A DNA stretch of 10,613 nucleotides from Pontimonas sp. (GTDB lineage Bacteria > Actinomycetota > Actinomycetes > Actinomycetales > Microbacteriaceae): the NCBI GenBank assembly GCA_017852615.1, contig JAFMKX010000030.1, positions 2,607-13,219 of the forward strand, given 5' to 3'. This document shows positions 1-7,032 of this stretch, in pieces. Made by a program: the position numbers and the translations under genes. The notes under the pieces were generated by a model, which worked only from the letters and a program-made list of their open reading frames with translations, had not been told where the DNA came from and ran no database searches. Within the stretch, counting starts at the first letter, position 1, and each line of letters starts with the position of its first letter.

Positions 1-13
1 CGCCTGTCACCGG

Positions 14-703
14 TTAGAGAGAGCTGACGTCGAGCGGGATTCCCGGACCAAACGTCGTCGACACAGCAGCTTTTTGGATGTAGCGACCCTTGGAAGCTGA
101 AGGCTTCAGGCGCTGAATCTCTTCGAAAGCGGCTTTGAAGTTATCCATCAAAGCATCTTCGGCGAAGCTGGCTTTGCCGATCACAAAGTGCATGTTCGCG
201 TGCTTATCAAGTTTGAACTCGATCTTTCCACCCTTGATATCGGCAACTGCCTTACCCACATCAGGCGTGACAGTTCCCGTCTTGGGGTTGGGCATGAGGC
301 CACGGGGGCCGAGAACCTTACCGAGCGTTCCCACCTTGCCCATGAGTTCAGGGGTTGAGACGGCGGAGTCGAAGTTGGTGTAACCACCTGAGACCTTCTC
401 GATCAATTCATCGCCACCGACCTCATCAGCACCAGCAGCGAGAGCTGCCTCGGCTGCTGGGCCTGTTGCGAAAACGATGACGCGAGCAGTCTTACCCGTT
501 CCGTGAGGAAGGCTGACTGTTCCGCGAACTAACTGATCTGCTTTGCGCTGGTCAACACCAAGCTTGAGTGCGACCTCGACCGTTGAATCAAACTTCTTCG
601 ACGAGGTCTTCTTGGCCAAAGCGAGTGCTTCGCTTGGCTGATAAAAGTGGCCTTCACTGAGCAGCTGGGCTGCTTCGCGGTATGCCTTGGATTTTTGTGC
701 CAT
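14..703 (-). CDS. rplA: 50S ribosomal protein L1
   Basis: Large-subunit protein of the L1 stalk, which helps release deacylated tRNA from the E site; in many bacteria it also represses its own operon by binding mRNA. The 229-residue product has the usual family length. The L1 signature lies at about residues 123-149 (KVGTLGKVLGPRGLMPNP, then KTGTVTPDV), and the C-terminus around GRYIQKAAVSTTFGPG is typical. I place the start at the ATG at 703 (MAQKSKAYRE) because GGGAG sits 8 nt upstream and family members begin this way; an in-frame ATG at 718 would add five residues and overlaps that ribosome-binding site. It lies 68 nt downstream of rplK on the same strand and is probably co-transcribed with it. 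The TAA stop is only 13 nt from the window edge, so no terminator can be judged. Confidence 0.97.
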   Translation of the reverse strand: MAQKSKAYREAAQLLSEGHFYQPSEALALAKKTSSKKFDSTVEVALKLGVDQRKADQLVRGTVSLPHGTGKTARVIVFATGPAAEAALAAGADEVGGDELIEKVSGGYTNFDSAVSTPELMGKVGTLGKVLGPRGLMPNPKTGTVTPDVGKAVADIKGGKIEFKLDKHANMHFVIGKASFAEDALMDNFKAAFEEIQRLKPSASKGRYIQKAAVSTTFGPGIPLDVSSL

Positions 704-727
704 GTTCGTATCTCCCATGCTGAGGTC

Positions 728-757
728 GCGGTAGTTGAGCGTGGCCCGCTCTCCCGC
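728..757 (-). promoter_or_regulatory. Stem-loop in the rplK-rplA intergenic region
   Basis: On the transcribed strand, GCGG (757-754 read as its complement) pairs with CCGC at 731-728, enclosing an asymmetric 2/5 internal loop and an inner 5-bp stem GAGCG/CGCTC (751-747 with 741-737) closed by the loop GGCCA. It lies directly upstream of the rplA ribosome-binding site and has no T-tract, so it is not an obvious terminator. L1-binding mRNA elements are known to be helices with an asymmetric internal loop, so an L1 autoregulatory role is possible. It could equally be a chance fold or an RNA-processing site. Confidence 0.3.
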
Positions 758-771
758 TGAAAAAGGTTGTC

Positions 772-1194
772 TTAGCCGACGGTAATGCCCATGCTGCGGG
801 CAGTACCTTCGATGATTTTGGCGGCAGCTTCAATGTCATTGGCATTGAGATCAGATTGCTTCTGTTCCGCAATTTGACGAACCTGCTCGGGGGTGATGTT
901 GGCGACCTTGTCAGTGTGAGGGGTTCCTGAACCCTTCTTCACACCAGCAGCCTTTTTGATCAGTTCTGCCGCGGGAGGGGTCTTCAAGACAAACGTGAAG
1001 GACCGATCCTCATAGACCGAAATCTCGACGGGAACAACGTTTCCGCGCTGAGATTCTGTGGCCTGGTTATACGCGTTGCAGAACTCCATGATGTTCACAC
1101 CGTGCTGACCCAAAGCCGGACCCACAGGGGGTGCGGGGTTGGCAGCGCCGGCTTGAATTTGGAGCTTGATTAAGCCCACAACTTTCTTTGCCAT
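772..1194 (-). CDS. rplK: 50S ribosomal protein L11
   Basis: Protein of the GTPase-associated centre; it binds 23S rRNA with L10 and contacts EF-G and EF-Tu. The 140-residue product matches the usual family length. The N-terminal domain (about 1-70) has LQIQAGAANPAPPVGPALGQ and GVNIMEFCN, with the proline-rich segment that is the known thiopeptide and EF-G contact. The C-terminal rRNA-binding domain (about 71-140) ends in IIEGTARSMGI. The ATG at 1194 is preceded by AAGGA at a suitable distance. It lies 80 nt downstream of nusG and 68 nt upstream of rplA, the order found in most bacteria. The 80-nt leader contains two stem-loops described separately. Confidence 0.98.
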   Translation of the reverse strand: MAKKVVGLIKLQIQAGAANPAPPVGPALGQHGVNIMEFCNAYNQATESQRGNVVPVEISVYEDRSFTFVLKTPPAAELIKKAAGVKKGSGTPHTDKVANITPEQVRQIAEQKQSDLNANDIEAAAKIIEGTARSMGITVG

Positions 1195-1215
1195 TACTTT
1201 TCCTTTTCTTATCGT

Positions 1216-1265
1216 GCAGAACTAAAGTTCTGCGCTCCCGCGGAATCGGCCATCCCGAAACGCGG
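1216..1265 (-). promoter_or_regulatory. Structured leader of rplK (two stem-loops; candidate L1 r-leader)
   Basis: The spacer between nusG and rplK can fold twice. The promoter-proximal element pairs CCGCG (1265-1261) with CGCGG (1242-1238) around a 3/4 internal loop, with an inner CGG/CCG stem (1257-1255 with 1249-1247) closed by GATGG. The second is a perfect 7-bp stem GCAGAAC/GTTCTGC (1233-1227 with 1222-1216) with a four-base loop, ending 21 nt before the rplK ATG. Neither has a T-tract. In Escherichia coli, L1 represses rplK-rplA by binding the leader of rplK, so location and shape fit an autoregulatory site. The assignment is inference; the pairings are visible. Confidence 0.4.
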
Positions 1266-1274
1266 TGGGTGTTA

Positions 1275-2219
1275 CTAGAGCTTGGTGACCTGATCGAAAC
1301 CCAGTTCAACAGGGGTTTCGCGTTCAAACAGGGATACCAGCACCGTGAGCTTACCGCTTTCTGGCTTGATTTCGTTAATGGTTCCTGGCAAACCAGCAAA
1401 CGAACCTTCCTTGATGGTGATGGTTTCCCCCACCTCAAAGTCGACCTCAGCTGGCAACATGCGAGAAACGCCGCCACCGACCGACACTGCTTGGCCCTTG
1501 ATGGGGGCAACGTCCGCCACAGGGACAGTGGATTTCAGCATTTGGAATGCTTCTTCAAAGCGCAGTGGGGTGGGGTTGTGGGCGTTGCCCACGAACCCTG
1601 TCACACCTGGGGTGTGGCGAACAGTCGACCAGCTGTCTTCGTTAAGGTCCATCCGCACCAATACGTAGCTGGGGATACGAACCCTGGTGACCAGCTTGCG
1701 CTGACCACTCTTAATTTCGACAACATCTTCCATGGGGACCTGAACCTCGAAAATGAACTCTTCCATTCCCAACGAGGTACGTCGGTTTTCAATGTTCTGA
1801 CGAACGCGCTTTTCAAAACCTGCATAGGAGTGAACGACGTACCATTTGCCGGGCTTGCGGCGAAGCTCGCTGCGGAATTCGGCGTAGGGGTCTTCTTCTT
1901 CCGAAGCGCTCTCTTGAGAGACCATGGCGGCTTCGTCCTCGGTTGCTTCGGCAGCAGCGTCGGCTTCCGCGGAGGAATCCACGTCTAAGGCATCGTTGAC
2001 AACAGCGTCTGCTTGAGCATCAGGAGCGCTTTCCCAGGACTCCAACGCTTCCTCAACGTTCACTTCGGCGTCGTCCACAATGTGCATGGCCTGGTGCTCA
2101 GCAGAGTCCACCGAGCTTTCTTGCTCAGCAAGAGTCATGCCCTCCTGCGCTTCATCCTCCTCCGAAGACTGCTCGGCAGCCGTTGCGAGGTCGATGTCAC
2201 TGGATTTATCTTCAGACAC
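1275..2219 (-). CDS. nusG: Transcription elongation/termination factor NusG
   Basis: Binds RNA polymerase during elongation, links it to Rho, and couples transcription to translation through ribosomal protein S10. The NGN domain runs from about residue 124 to 215 (KWYVVHSYAGFEKRV, then TPGVTGFVGNA). A linker follows, then the C-terminal KOW domain from about 258 to 314 (VGETITIKEGSFAGLPGTI, then ETPVEL). The first ~115 residues are an acidic, Ala/Ser/Asp/Glu-rich and probably disordered extension; such extensions are known in actinobacterial NusG. I prefer the GTG at 2219 (MSEDKSSD, 314 residues) because AAGGAAG lies 8 nt upstream. The in-frame ATG at 2240 (321 residues) has AGGA immediately adjacent, too close to work well, and longer starts overlap secE. 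Lies 28 nt after secE (7 nt if the ATG is used). Confidence 0.95.
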   Translation of the reverse strand: MSEDKSSDIDLATAAEQSSEEDEAQEGMTLAEQESSVDSAEHQAMHIVDDAEVNVEEALESWESAPDAQADAVVNDALDVDSSAEADAAAEATEDEAAMVSQESASEEEDPYAEFRSELRRKPGKWYVVHSYAGFEKRVRQNIENRRTSLGMEEFIFEVQVPMEDVVEIKSGQRKLVTRVRIPSYVLVRMDLNEDSWSTVRHTPGVTGFVGNAHNPTPLRFEEAFQMLKSTVPVADVAPIKGQAVSVGGGVSRMLPAEVDFEVGETITIKEGSFAGLPGTINEIKPESGKLTVLVSLFERETPVELGFDQVTKL

Positions 2220-2247
2220 TGTTTTCTCTTCCTTGTTCATTCCTGAT

Positions 2248-2532
2248 TTAGCCAAAAAGGCTTCGGCCATCGCCAAATATCCACGACACTCCCCAGCCAA
2301 AGAAAATGTCCAACACCGACACAAAAGCCATCATGATCACCACAAACACCAGAACAACCAACGTGTAGTTGACCAGTTCTTTTCGGGTGGGGGTGACAAC
2401 TTTGCTGAGCTCATCGAGAACCTGGCGAATAAAGAGCACCATCCGCGCCCATACTCCGCGACGCGAGTCGCGGTCTGCTTTTGCCTTGTTGACAATGTCA
2501 TTGCCGGACTCATCTGCTGGGTTTGTTGCCAC
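2248..2532 (-). CDS. secE: Preprotein translocase subunit SecE
   Basis: Essential SecYEG channel subunit that clamps SecY. At 94 residues it is the short one-helix form usual outside the enteric bacteria. A polar N-terminal ~30 residues is followed by an amphipathic segment with the family pattern (VLFIRQVLDELSKVVTPTRKEL, residues about 32-53). One hydrophobic membrane helix follows at about 55-80 (NYTLVVLVFVVIMMAFVSVL). The start is GTG with AAGGA 5 nt upstream. It lies between tRNA-Trp and nusG on the same strand, the conserved actinobacterial arrangement, so the tRNA may be processed from a shared transcript. Confidence 0.96.
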   Translation of the reverse strand: MATNPADESGNDIVNKAKADRDSRRGVWARMVLFIRQVLDELSKVVTPTRKELVNYTLVVLVFVVIMMAFVSVLDIFFGWGVSWIFGDGRSLFG

Positions 2533-2585
2533 GATGATCCTTCACTCTTGGGGTGTTTGTGACTTGTTACGGCGTAACAAGTTCG

Positions 2586-2658
2586 CAGGGCGGACAGGAC
2601 TCGAACCTGCAACCTGCGGTTTTGGAGACCGCTGCTCTACCAATTGAGCCACCGCCCT
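2586..2658 (-). tRNA. trpT: tRNA-Trp (anticodon CCA)
   Basis: A full 73-nt cloverleaf reads on the minus strand. The acceptor AGGGCGG pairs with CCGCCCT, followed by discriminator G. The anticodon stem GCGGT/ACCGC carries loop CTCCAAA, giving anticodon CCA. The T arm has GGTTCGAGTCC. The 3' CCA is not encoded. The gene sits 53 nt before secE, as in Mycobacterium and other Actinobacteria. I saw no convincing promoter: boxes such as TTGAGA with TATGGC, or TTGGAT with TAGGCG, occur in 2659-2800 but are weak. Confidence 0.97.
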
Positions 2659-2815
2659 AGGGTCCGAAATCCACGCCTAGGGGCCTTGGCGAATCCATCC
2701 AACACGGGTCTTCTGGGCACAGCAAAGCTTGGCAGATTTCAACCACCTGTTGACCAGTGTAGGCGGGCCATAGAGCATATGCAAAGGCGTCTCAAAAATT
2801 AGTGCCGGGGCTGTG

Positions 2816-2821
2816 TACCCT
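2816..2821 (+). promoter_or_regulatory. Candidate -10 box of a leaderless aminotransferase transcript
   Basis: TACCCT fits the actinobacterial TANNNT -10 pattern and ends 6 nt before the GTG at 2828, which would put the transcription start at or next to the start codon. I see no good -35 at 16-18 nt. The same geometry recurs before hadA and the glucosidase gene, which adds some support. Confidence 0.4.
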
Positions 2822-2827
2822 GAAGGG

Positions 2828-4039
2828 GTGAGCGATACTTCCCGCGGTATTTCCCAGCGCATCTTGTCCATTGCTGAATCAGCCACACTCAAAGTGGACG
2901 CCAAAGCCAAGGCGCTCAAAGCACAGGGGCGGCCCATCATCAGCTTCGCCGCCGGTGAACCCGATTTTGCAACTCCCCCCCATGTGGTGGAAGCCGCATT
3001 AGCTGCTGTTCGAGACCCAGCAAATCATCGCTACACCCCAGCGGCTGGCCTACCGATACTGCGCGAAGCCATTGCGGCCAAAACTGCACGAGACAGCGGT
3101 TGGGCTGTCTCTCCCAGCCAGGTGGTCGTCACCAATGGCGGGAAACAGGCCGTCTATCAAGCCTGTGCAACCTTGCTTGACCCAGGCGATGAGGTGCTTC
3201 TCCCCGCGCCCTACTGGACGACCTATCCCGAAGCAATCGCGCTGGCTGGTGGTATTCCGGTGGAAGTTTTTGCCGGGGCTGATCAGGATTACAAAGTCAC
3301 GGTTGCTCAATTGGAAGCAGCAAGAACCAACAAAACCAAAGCTCTTTTCTTTGTCTCTCCTTCCAACCCGACCGGTGCCGTCATGAGTTTTGAAGAAACC
3401 AAAGCCATCGGGGAATGGGCTACCGAGCACGGTATTTGGGTGATTGCCGATGAGATTTATCAAAACCTGGTCTATGAACCAGGAATGGACCACGCAGTGT
3501 CTATCGTGGAAGCTGCGCCCGGGGTCGCTGATCGCTGCATCGCGGTCAACGGAGTGGCCAAGACCTATGCCATGACAGGGTGGCGCTTGGGGTGGATGGT
3601 GGGTCCTCAAGACGCCATTAATGCAGCCTCCAACCTGCAATCTCACCTCTCGAGCAATGTCTCCAACATTTCTCAAATGGCCGCGTTGGCAGCGCTGACC
3701 GGGGATCAAAGCGATGCGTTAGCGATGCGAGAGGCGTTTAATGCTCGTCGTCACGCCATTGTTTCCGGGCTCAATGCCATAGATGGCATCGTGTGTCCCG
3801 AGCCGATGGGGGCGTTCTACGTGTATCCGGATGTTCGAGGCTTACTGGGGAAGCAATGGGCCGGCACGACGCCAACCACCAGTTTGGAACTTGCCGATTT
3901 AATCCTCGAGCAGTGCGAAGTTGCCGCTGTTCCCGGCGAAGCATTTGGTCCCAGCGGGTATTTGCGCTTTAGCTACGCGCTGGGAGATAAAGACCTCGCC
4001 GAGGGAATCGCCAGGCTCCAAGCCTTCTTTAGCGGCTAG
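2828..4039 (+). CDS. aspC: Class I/II pyridoxal-phosphate aminotransferase, aspartate-aminotransferase type
   Basis: Predicted cytoplasmic PLP enzyme exchanging amino groups between aspartate (or a related amino acid) and 2-oxoglutarate. At 403 residues it fits the subgroup Ib aspartate aminotransferases. Visible family residues are AAGEPDFATP near 41-50, the substrate-loop YTPAAG near 69-74, Asn180 in SPSNPTG, Asp208 and Tyr211 in ADEIYQN, the Schiff-base Lys245 in VAKTYAMTGWRLGW with Arg253, and the C-terminal carboxylate-binding Arg380 in GYLRFSYALGD. I choose GTG 2828 (MSDTSRGISQR) because relatives start here and a leaderless -10 precedes it; GTG 2813 would add five residues without a clear ribosome-binding site. 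It stands alone on the plus strand and converges with murB across 17 nt, with no strong terminator between. Exact amino-acid preference cannot be read from sequence. Confidence 0.9.
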   Translation: MSDTSRGISQRILSIAESATLKVDAKAKALKAQGRPIISFAAGEPDFATPPHVVEAALAAVRDPANHRYTPAAGLPILREAIAAKTARDSGWAVSPSQVVVTNGGKQAVYQACATLLDPGDEVLLPAPYWTTYPEAIALAGGIPVEVFAGADQDYKVTVAQLEAARTNKTKALFFVSPSNPTGAVMSFEETKAIGEWATEHGIWVIADEIYQNLVYEPGMDHAVSIVEAAPGVADRCIAVNGVAKTYAMTGWRLGWMVGPQDAINAASNLQSHLSSNVSNISQMAALAALTGDQSDALAMREAFNARRHAIVSGLNAIDGIVCPEPMGAFYVYPDVRGLLGKQWAGTTPTTSLELADLILEQCEVAAVPGEAFGPSGYLRFSYALGDKDLAEGIARLQAFFSG

Positions 4040-4056
4040 CCACCAACCGGAACGGC

Positions 4057-5163
4057 TTAGAGCTCCACCCCTACCAAAGTGGGCTCCGGTTCTAAGAAGA
4101 TGCCGGTGGCATTAGCCACAGTGGTCACCACATACCTCGCTAGCTCAGCAATGTCTTCGCAGCGAGCCCCGCCACGATTCGTGATGGCTAACGCGTGCTT
4201 GCTCGATATTGCTGCCTGAGAACCAGGCAGAGAAAACCCTTTAGTAATCCCCGAGTGCTCAATTAGCCAGGCAGCACTGAGTTTCATCATCGCGTCCTCC
4301 CCGCCAAGGGAAGGCAAGTCAACTGATTCCCCTGCCCCCAAGGAAACAACCACGTCCTGGGGTTCAGGCCCCACGAGCCACCGTGGTGCAGTAGCCGGTA
4401 ATTTCAAGGCGACCTTTTCCGAGACGATGGGGTTGAGGAAAAAAGATCCAGAGCTTACGGAATCAGGATCCTCTGGTGAGAGCACCATTCCTTTAGAGGA
4501 CCGAAGTGCCAACACTGCACTGCGCACCTTCGCCAGTGGAGCCCTCTGACCAACCTCCACTCCCAAGGCGCTGGCGAGTTGGTCATAAAGGATCGGAATA
4601 CTAAGTCCCTCGTCAGAGGGCTCTAGGGCAAATGTCACACCCAACACGATGCCGCGAAGCACACCCGTTTTGAGTGCGCTGGTGCGAAGTCCCAATCCAA
4701 GTTCTGTGGCGGGAATCGTGATGCGCTCACCCGAGGGGTATTCCAAAAAATCAATAGAAACAACAGTCTCAGCGATCTCTGCTCCATAGGCACCCACGTT
4801 TTGCACAATGGACGCCCCCACACTTCCCGGTATTCCGCTCAGTGTCTCCAAACCCCTCACACCCTGAGCCAGGGTGTGAGCAACAAAGCCATCCCAGTCT
4901 TCGCCCGCTTCAGCGTGAATTGTCACGGTGTGACCACGCGCCTTTTTCACGGTTACCCCCCGCGTGGCTATGTGGATTACCGCGACCTCGGAAGGCTCAT
5001 CGCTGACGACCAGATTGGAGCCACCTCCAATGGCCATCCAGGCCTTGCCAGAGCGCCATATCTCGTGTGCCCCCGCGACAAGCGAACTTGTGGTGCTGAA
5101 GTGGTGATAATCACTAATCGGTCCCCCCACACGCATCGTGGTCAGGTCCGCAAAACTGATCAC
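4057..5163 (-). CDS. murB: UDP-N-acetylmuramate dehydrogenase (UDP-N-acetylenolpyruvoylglucosamine reductase)
   Basis: Cytoplasmic FAD enzyme that uses NADPH to reduce the enolpyruvyl group of UDP-GlcNAc-enolpyruvate to UDP-MurNAc, an early step in peptidoglycan precursor synthesis. The 368 residues carry the N-terminal TMRVGGP (9-15), the FAD-binding AIGGGSNLVV (44-53), GLETLSGIPGSVGA (104-117) with QNVGAYG, catalytic Arg160 in LRTSALK, the proton-donor Ser240 in SSGSFFLNP, and the C-terminal acidic LEPEP (357-361). The Tyr that usually precedes the catalytic Arg is Leu here. The GTG start shares a 4-nt overlap (GTGA) with the hadB-type gene and has no ribosome-binding site of its own, so translation is probably coupled. 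Confidence 0.96.
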   Translation of the reverse strand: MISFADLTTMRVGGPISDYHHFSTTSSLVAGAHEIWRSGKAWMAIGGGSNLVVSDEPSEVAVIHIATRGVTVKKARGHTVTIHAEAGEDWDGFVAHTLAQGVRGLETLSGIPGSVGASIVQNVGAYGAEIAETVVSIDFLEYPSGERITIPATELGLGLRTSALKTGVLRGIVLGVTFALEPSDEGLSIPILYDQLASALGVEVGQRAPLAKVRSAVLALRSSKGMVLSPEDPDSVSSGSFFLNPIVSEKVALKLPATAPRWLVGPEPQDVVVSLGAGESVDLPSLGGEDAMMKLSAAWLIEHSGITKGFSLPGSQAAISSKHALAITNRGGARCEDIAELARYVVTTVANATGIFLEPEPTLVGVEL

Positions 5164-5591
5164 AGCGTAGACACCACGGCAATCGCCTTGCCCAGTACTG
5201 TCGTTCCCTCGTCGTTGGTCACCCGAAGCGCCAGCGTGGCAGATTCCTCCGGTGCTTCGCCAAGGCTGTGCAGGGTCACCGACACGGTCACACCTGCAGA
5301 ACCGGTGAGAGGGACATATACGGGTTTGGTGAAGCGAACTTGATAGCTGGTCACCATAGCTTTTCCTGCCAGCCAGGACGTGACGGGGGCAATCGCTAGA
5401 CCCATGGTCAGCATGCCGTGAGCCAACACCCCATCTAGACCAACAGATTGGGCGACATCATCGCGGTAGTGAATCGGATTAAAGTCCCCCGACGCACCCG
5501 CGTAGCGCACCAGTGACTCCCGCGTGAGATAAATTGTTTCGTTGGCTACTTCATCACCAACGGCGAATGTTGACCAGGGCGTGCCACTCAT
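5160..5591 (-). CDS. hadB: MaoC-family (R)-3-hydroxyacyl dehydratase, HadB-like subunit
   Basis: Hotdog-fold hydratase/dehydratase predicted to remove water from 3-hydroxyacyl thioesters. The 143-residue product has the catalytic hydratase-2 motif at 36-41 (DFNPIH), with Asp36 and His41 as the probable dyad, and AHGMLTMG further on. Length and these positions match mycobacterial HadB closely. The ATG overlaps the hadA stop (ATGA), and its own stop overlaps the murB start. By family knowledge this subunit is the catalytic partner of a HadA-type subunit. Mycobacterial HadAB acts in mycolate elongation; if this organism is a Microbacteriaceae member without mycolates, the pair more likely serves ordinary acyl-chain synthesis or another acyl dehydration. 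That role is inferred. Confidence 0.9.
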   Translation of the reverse strand: MSGTPWSTFAVGDEVANETIYLTRESLVRYAGASGDFNPIHYRDDVAQSVGLDGVLAHGMLTMGLAIAPVTSWLAGKAMVTSYQVRFTKPVYVPLTGSAGVTVSVTLHSLGEAPEESATLALRVTNDEGTTVLGKAIAVVSTL

Positions 5592-6043
5592 GCCGCGTCC
5601 TCCCCAGCTCGAACCACAAGCGTCGACACTGCTGTCACGACAAGCTCGCCCTCCAGGGTCGACATTGCTGTTTCGGAGGTGACCATCGAGTGCCCACCAA
5701 GGCTTTGAACTTTGGTCACGGTGAGCTGACCCACCAACTCATCTCCTGCCACAACGAGACGTTGATAATCAAACTTTTGATCACCGTGGACCACCCGAGA
5801 AAAATCGATATTGGCTTCGGGGTGGGCTAGCAGCTGGTGAAGGGTTGCCTCTTGAATCACCACGGGAAACGTGGGTGGGGCTACAACATCCGCAAAGCCT
5901 AGGTTGCGCGCATAATTCACGTCGTGATGCAGCGGGTCGAAAGCCATCACTGCACGAGCGAACTCGCGCACTTTTTCTCTTCCGACTACATAAGAGGGAG
6001 TCGGTTCAAACACCAGATTGACCAGGTCGGGATTGACACTCAT
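5588..6043 (-). CDS. hadA: MaoC-like dehydratase N-terminal-domain protein, HadA-like subunit
   Basis: Partner hotdog subunit (FAS1-like dehydratase domain) that forms the substrate tunnel of a HadAB heterodimer. The 151 residues show the HadA pattern: YVVGREKVREFARAV (18-32), FDPLHHD where the catalytic motif is degenerate, VVAPPTFPVV, VVHGDQKFDYQRLVVAGDEL and a C-terminal VSTLVVRAGED. The strict D-x-N-x-x-H motif is missing, as expected for the non-catalytic partner. The ATG at 6043 has no Shine-Dalgarno but has TAGACT 6 nt upstream, suggesting a leaderless transcript start. It overlaps hadB by 4 nt, giving a tight hadA-hadB-murB chain. The upstream kinase stop is 22 nt away on the same strand. 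Confidence 0.9.
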   Translation of the reverse strand: MSVNPDLVNLVFEPTPSYVVGREKVREFARAVMAFDPLHHDVNYARNLGFADVVAPPTFPVVIQEATLHQLLAHPEANIDFSRVVHGDQKFDYQRLVVAGDELVGQLTVTKVQSLGGHSMVTSETAMSTLEGELVVTAVSTLVVRAGEDAA

Positions 6044-6049
6044 GGTTTT

Positions 6050-6055
6050 AGTCTA
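6050..6055 (-). promoter_or_regulatory. Candidate -10 box for a leaderless hadA-hadB-murB transcript
   Basis: TAGACT (6055-6050) lies 6 nt before the hadA ATG, inside the 22-nt gap after the kinase gene. No ribosome-binding site is present and no clear -35 is seen at 16-18 nt. A start here would let hadA-hadB-murB be transcribed independently of the kinase. Confidence 0.4.
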
Positions 6056-6065
6056 TTGAGCACCC

Positions 6066-6950
6066 TTAGAAGAGTGTGGACCCGACGAGGCGATCAAACA
6101 TGTCCCTGGCGCGCACCTTGTCCGATTTTGTTGCTGCGGATAAGTGAACCTTTGCCATGGTCTGGAGGGCGATAACCGCGTGGTGGGCGCGAAGCAGCGA
6201 CTCATCGTCGTGGCTCATCTCGCGGTCATAACCACTTAAAAAGGCCACCTTCAGACTTGGATCAATACGCCAATAATCGTGCTCCAACGCGAAAGCATCA
6301 ACAATCCATGGGTCGTATTCACTCATCCCAAAATCGATCAACCGGACATGCCCTCCGGAATCAACCATCCAATTTCCGGGATGATTGTCGCGGTGAGTGG
6401 GAACAAGACTGACCTGATGAATATCCATCGCTCGGGCAATCACGACTCTCGCTTCGGATAACAGAGCTGAATCCACCACATGCTCGAGCCGAGAAGCGGC
6501 TTCTTCAAACCTCGCTGCACATTGCCTTGCGAATTGGTCCGAAATCACCGGAGGAGCTGATTCGTGAAGGGTCCGAATGAGTGCGCCGGCGCGATAGTGG
6601 ACCAAGGGGTCCCATGCTGATTCGCTCAATGACGCAGCTTCGCCAGCCACCTCAGAAATGAGGACCATCTGAAGCGCCTCGTCGCTATCAATTAACTTTG
6701 GCGCATCCGATCCCAATGCCGGGGTATAGGTCGTGAGGGCAATCAATTCCCTTTGGTAATCAGGGGTATCTCGATACCACTTCACAAAACAGGTGTCACC
6801 AGACCTGGTGGCGATTCGTAGCAAGCGACCGGTGTTCGGCCTGGGGGAGCGATCTTCGACTACATCAACGGGACCGAGGGTGCGATGGACACGATCGAGT
6901 ACTTCGGCCTCGGAGGAAAGCCCCGGGCGTCTGCTCGTTATCGTGCGCAC
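6066..6950 (-). CDS. APH/choline-kinase-fold phosphotransferase of unknown substrate
   Basis: Small-molecule or protein kinase of the aminoglycoside phosphotransferase family, predicted cytoplasmic. All core kinase elements are visible in the 294 residues: the ATP-binding Lys57 (CFVKWY), a candidate partner Glu68 (YQRELIAL), the catalytic loop THRDNHPGNW with Asp188 and metal-ligand Asn193, and the metal-binding Asp206 in LIDFG. It therefore looks active. Nothing identifies the substrate; homologues include aminoglycoside, choline, homoserine and methylthioribose kinases, and APH-like domains also occur in some lanthipeptide synthetases. The GTG start at 6950 has AGGGG 6 nt upstream. It is separated from the upstream micro-peptide gene by 82 nt that include a terminator, so the two could share read-through transcription. 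A resistance role should not be assumed. Confidence 0.85.
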   Translation of the reverse strand: MRTITSRRPGLSSEAEVLDRVHRTLGPVDVVEDRSPRPNTGRLLRIATRSGDTCFVKWYRDTPDYQRELIALTTYTPALGSDAPKLIDSDEALQMVLISEVAGEAASLSESAWDPLVHYRAGALIRTLHESAPPVISDQFARQCAARFEEAASRLEHVVDSALLSEARVVIARAMDIHQVSLVPTHRDNHPGNWMVDSGGHVRLIDFGMSEYDPWIVDAFALEHDYWRIDPSLKVAFLSGYDREMSHDDESLLRAHHAVIALQTMAKVHLSAATKSDKVRARDMFDRLVGSTLF

Positions 6951-6978
6951 AACTGTCCCCTACCCACTCTTGGCAATG

Positions 6979-7018
6979 AAAAACCCCCGCCCACGCAACA
7001 TGGTGGTCAGGGGTTTTT
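6979..7018 (-). terminator. Rho-independent terminator after the CDSCQ peptide gene
   Basis: Arms 7018-7003 and 6994-6979 pair over 16 positions with two mismatches: AAAAACCCC and GGGGTTTTT form nine pairs, and a CCAC/GTGG section closes an 8-nt loop. The transcript ends in G5 then T5 on the minus strand; the A/T flanks also make it plausible on the plus strand. It starts 14 nt after the peptide stop codon and ends 28 nt before the kinase GTG, so it either closes a single-gene transcript or acts as an attenuator for the kinase. Confidence 0.85.
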
Positions 7019-7032
7019 ACAAGCTCATGTAA

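Noticed and set aside
1188..1988. 266-codon plus-strand open frame antisense to nusG
   Set aside because: It lies wholly over the well-supported nusG and the rplK leader, with no recognisable domain and no ribosome-binding site; a composition shadow.
2659..2800. Possible tRNA-Trp promoter boxes (TTGAGA/TATGGC; TTGGAT/TAGGCG)
   Set aside because: Both -10 boxes miss key bases and neither choice stands out, so I list no promoter.
3050..3709. 219-codon minus-strand open frame inside the aminotransferase gene
   Set aside because: Antisense to a clear PLP-enzyme gene, and its product has no family pattern.
6066..6950. Aminoglycoside resistance gene
   Set aside because: Kinase-fold motifs alone do not show this substrate; there is no mobile element or other resistance context.
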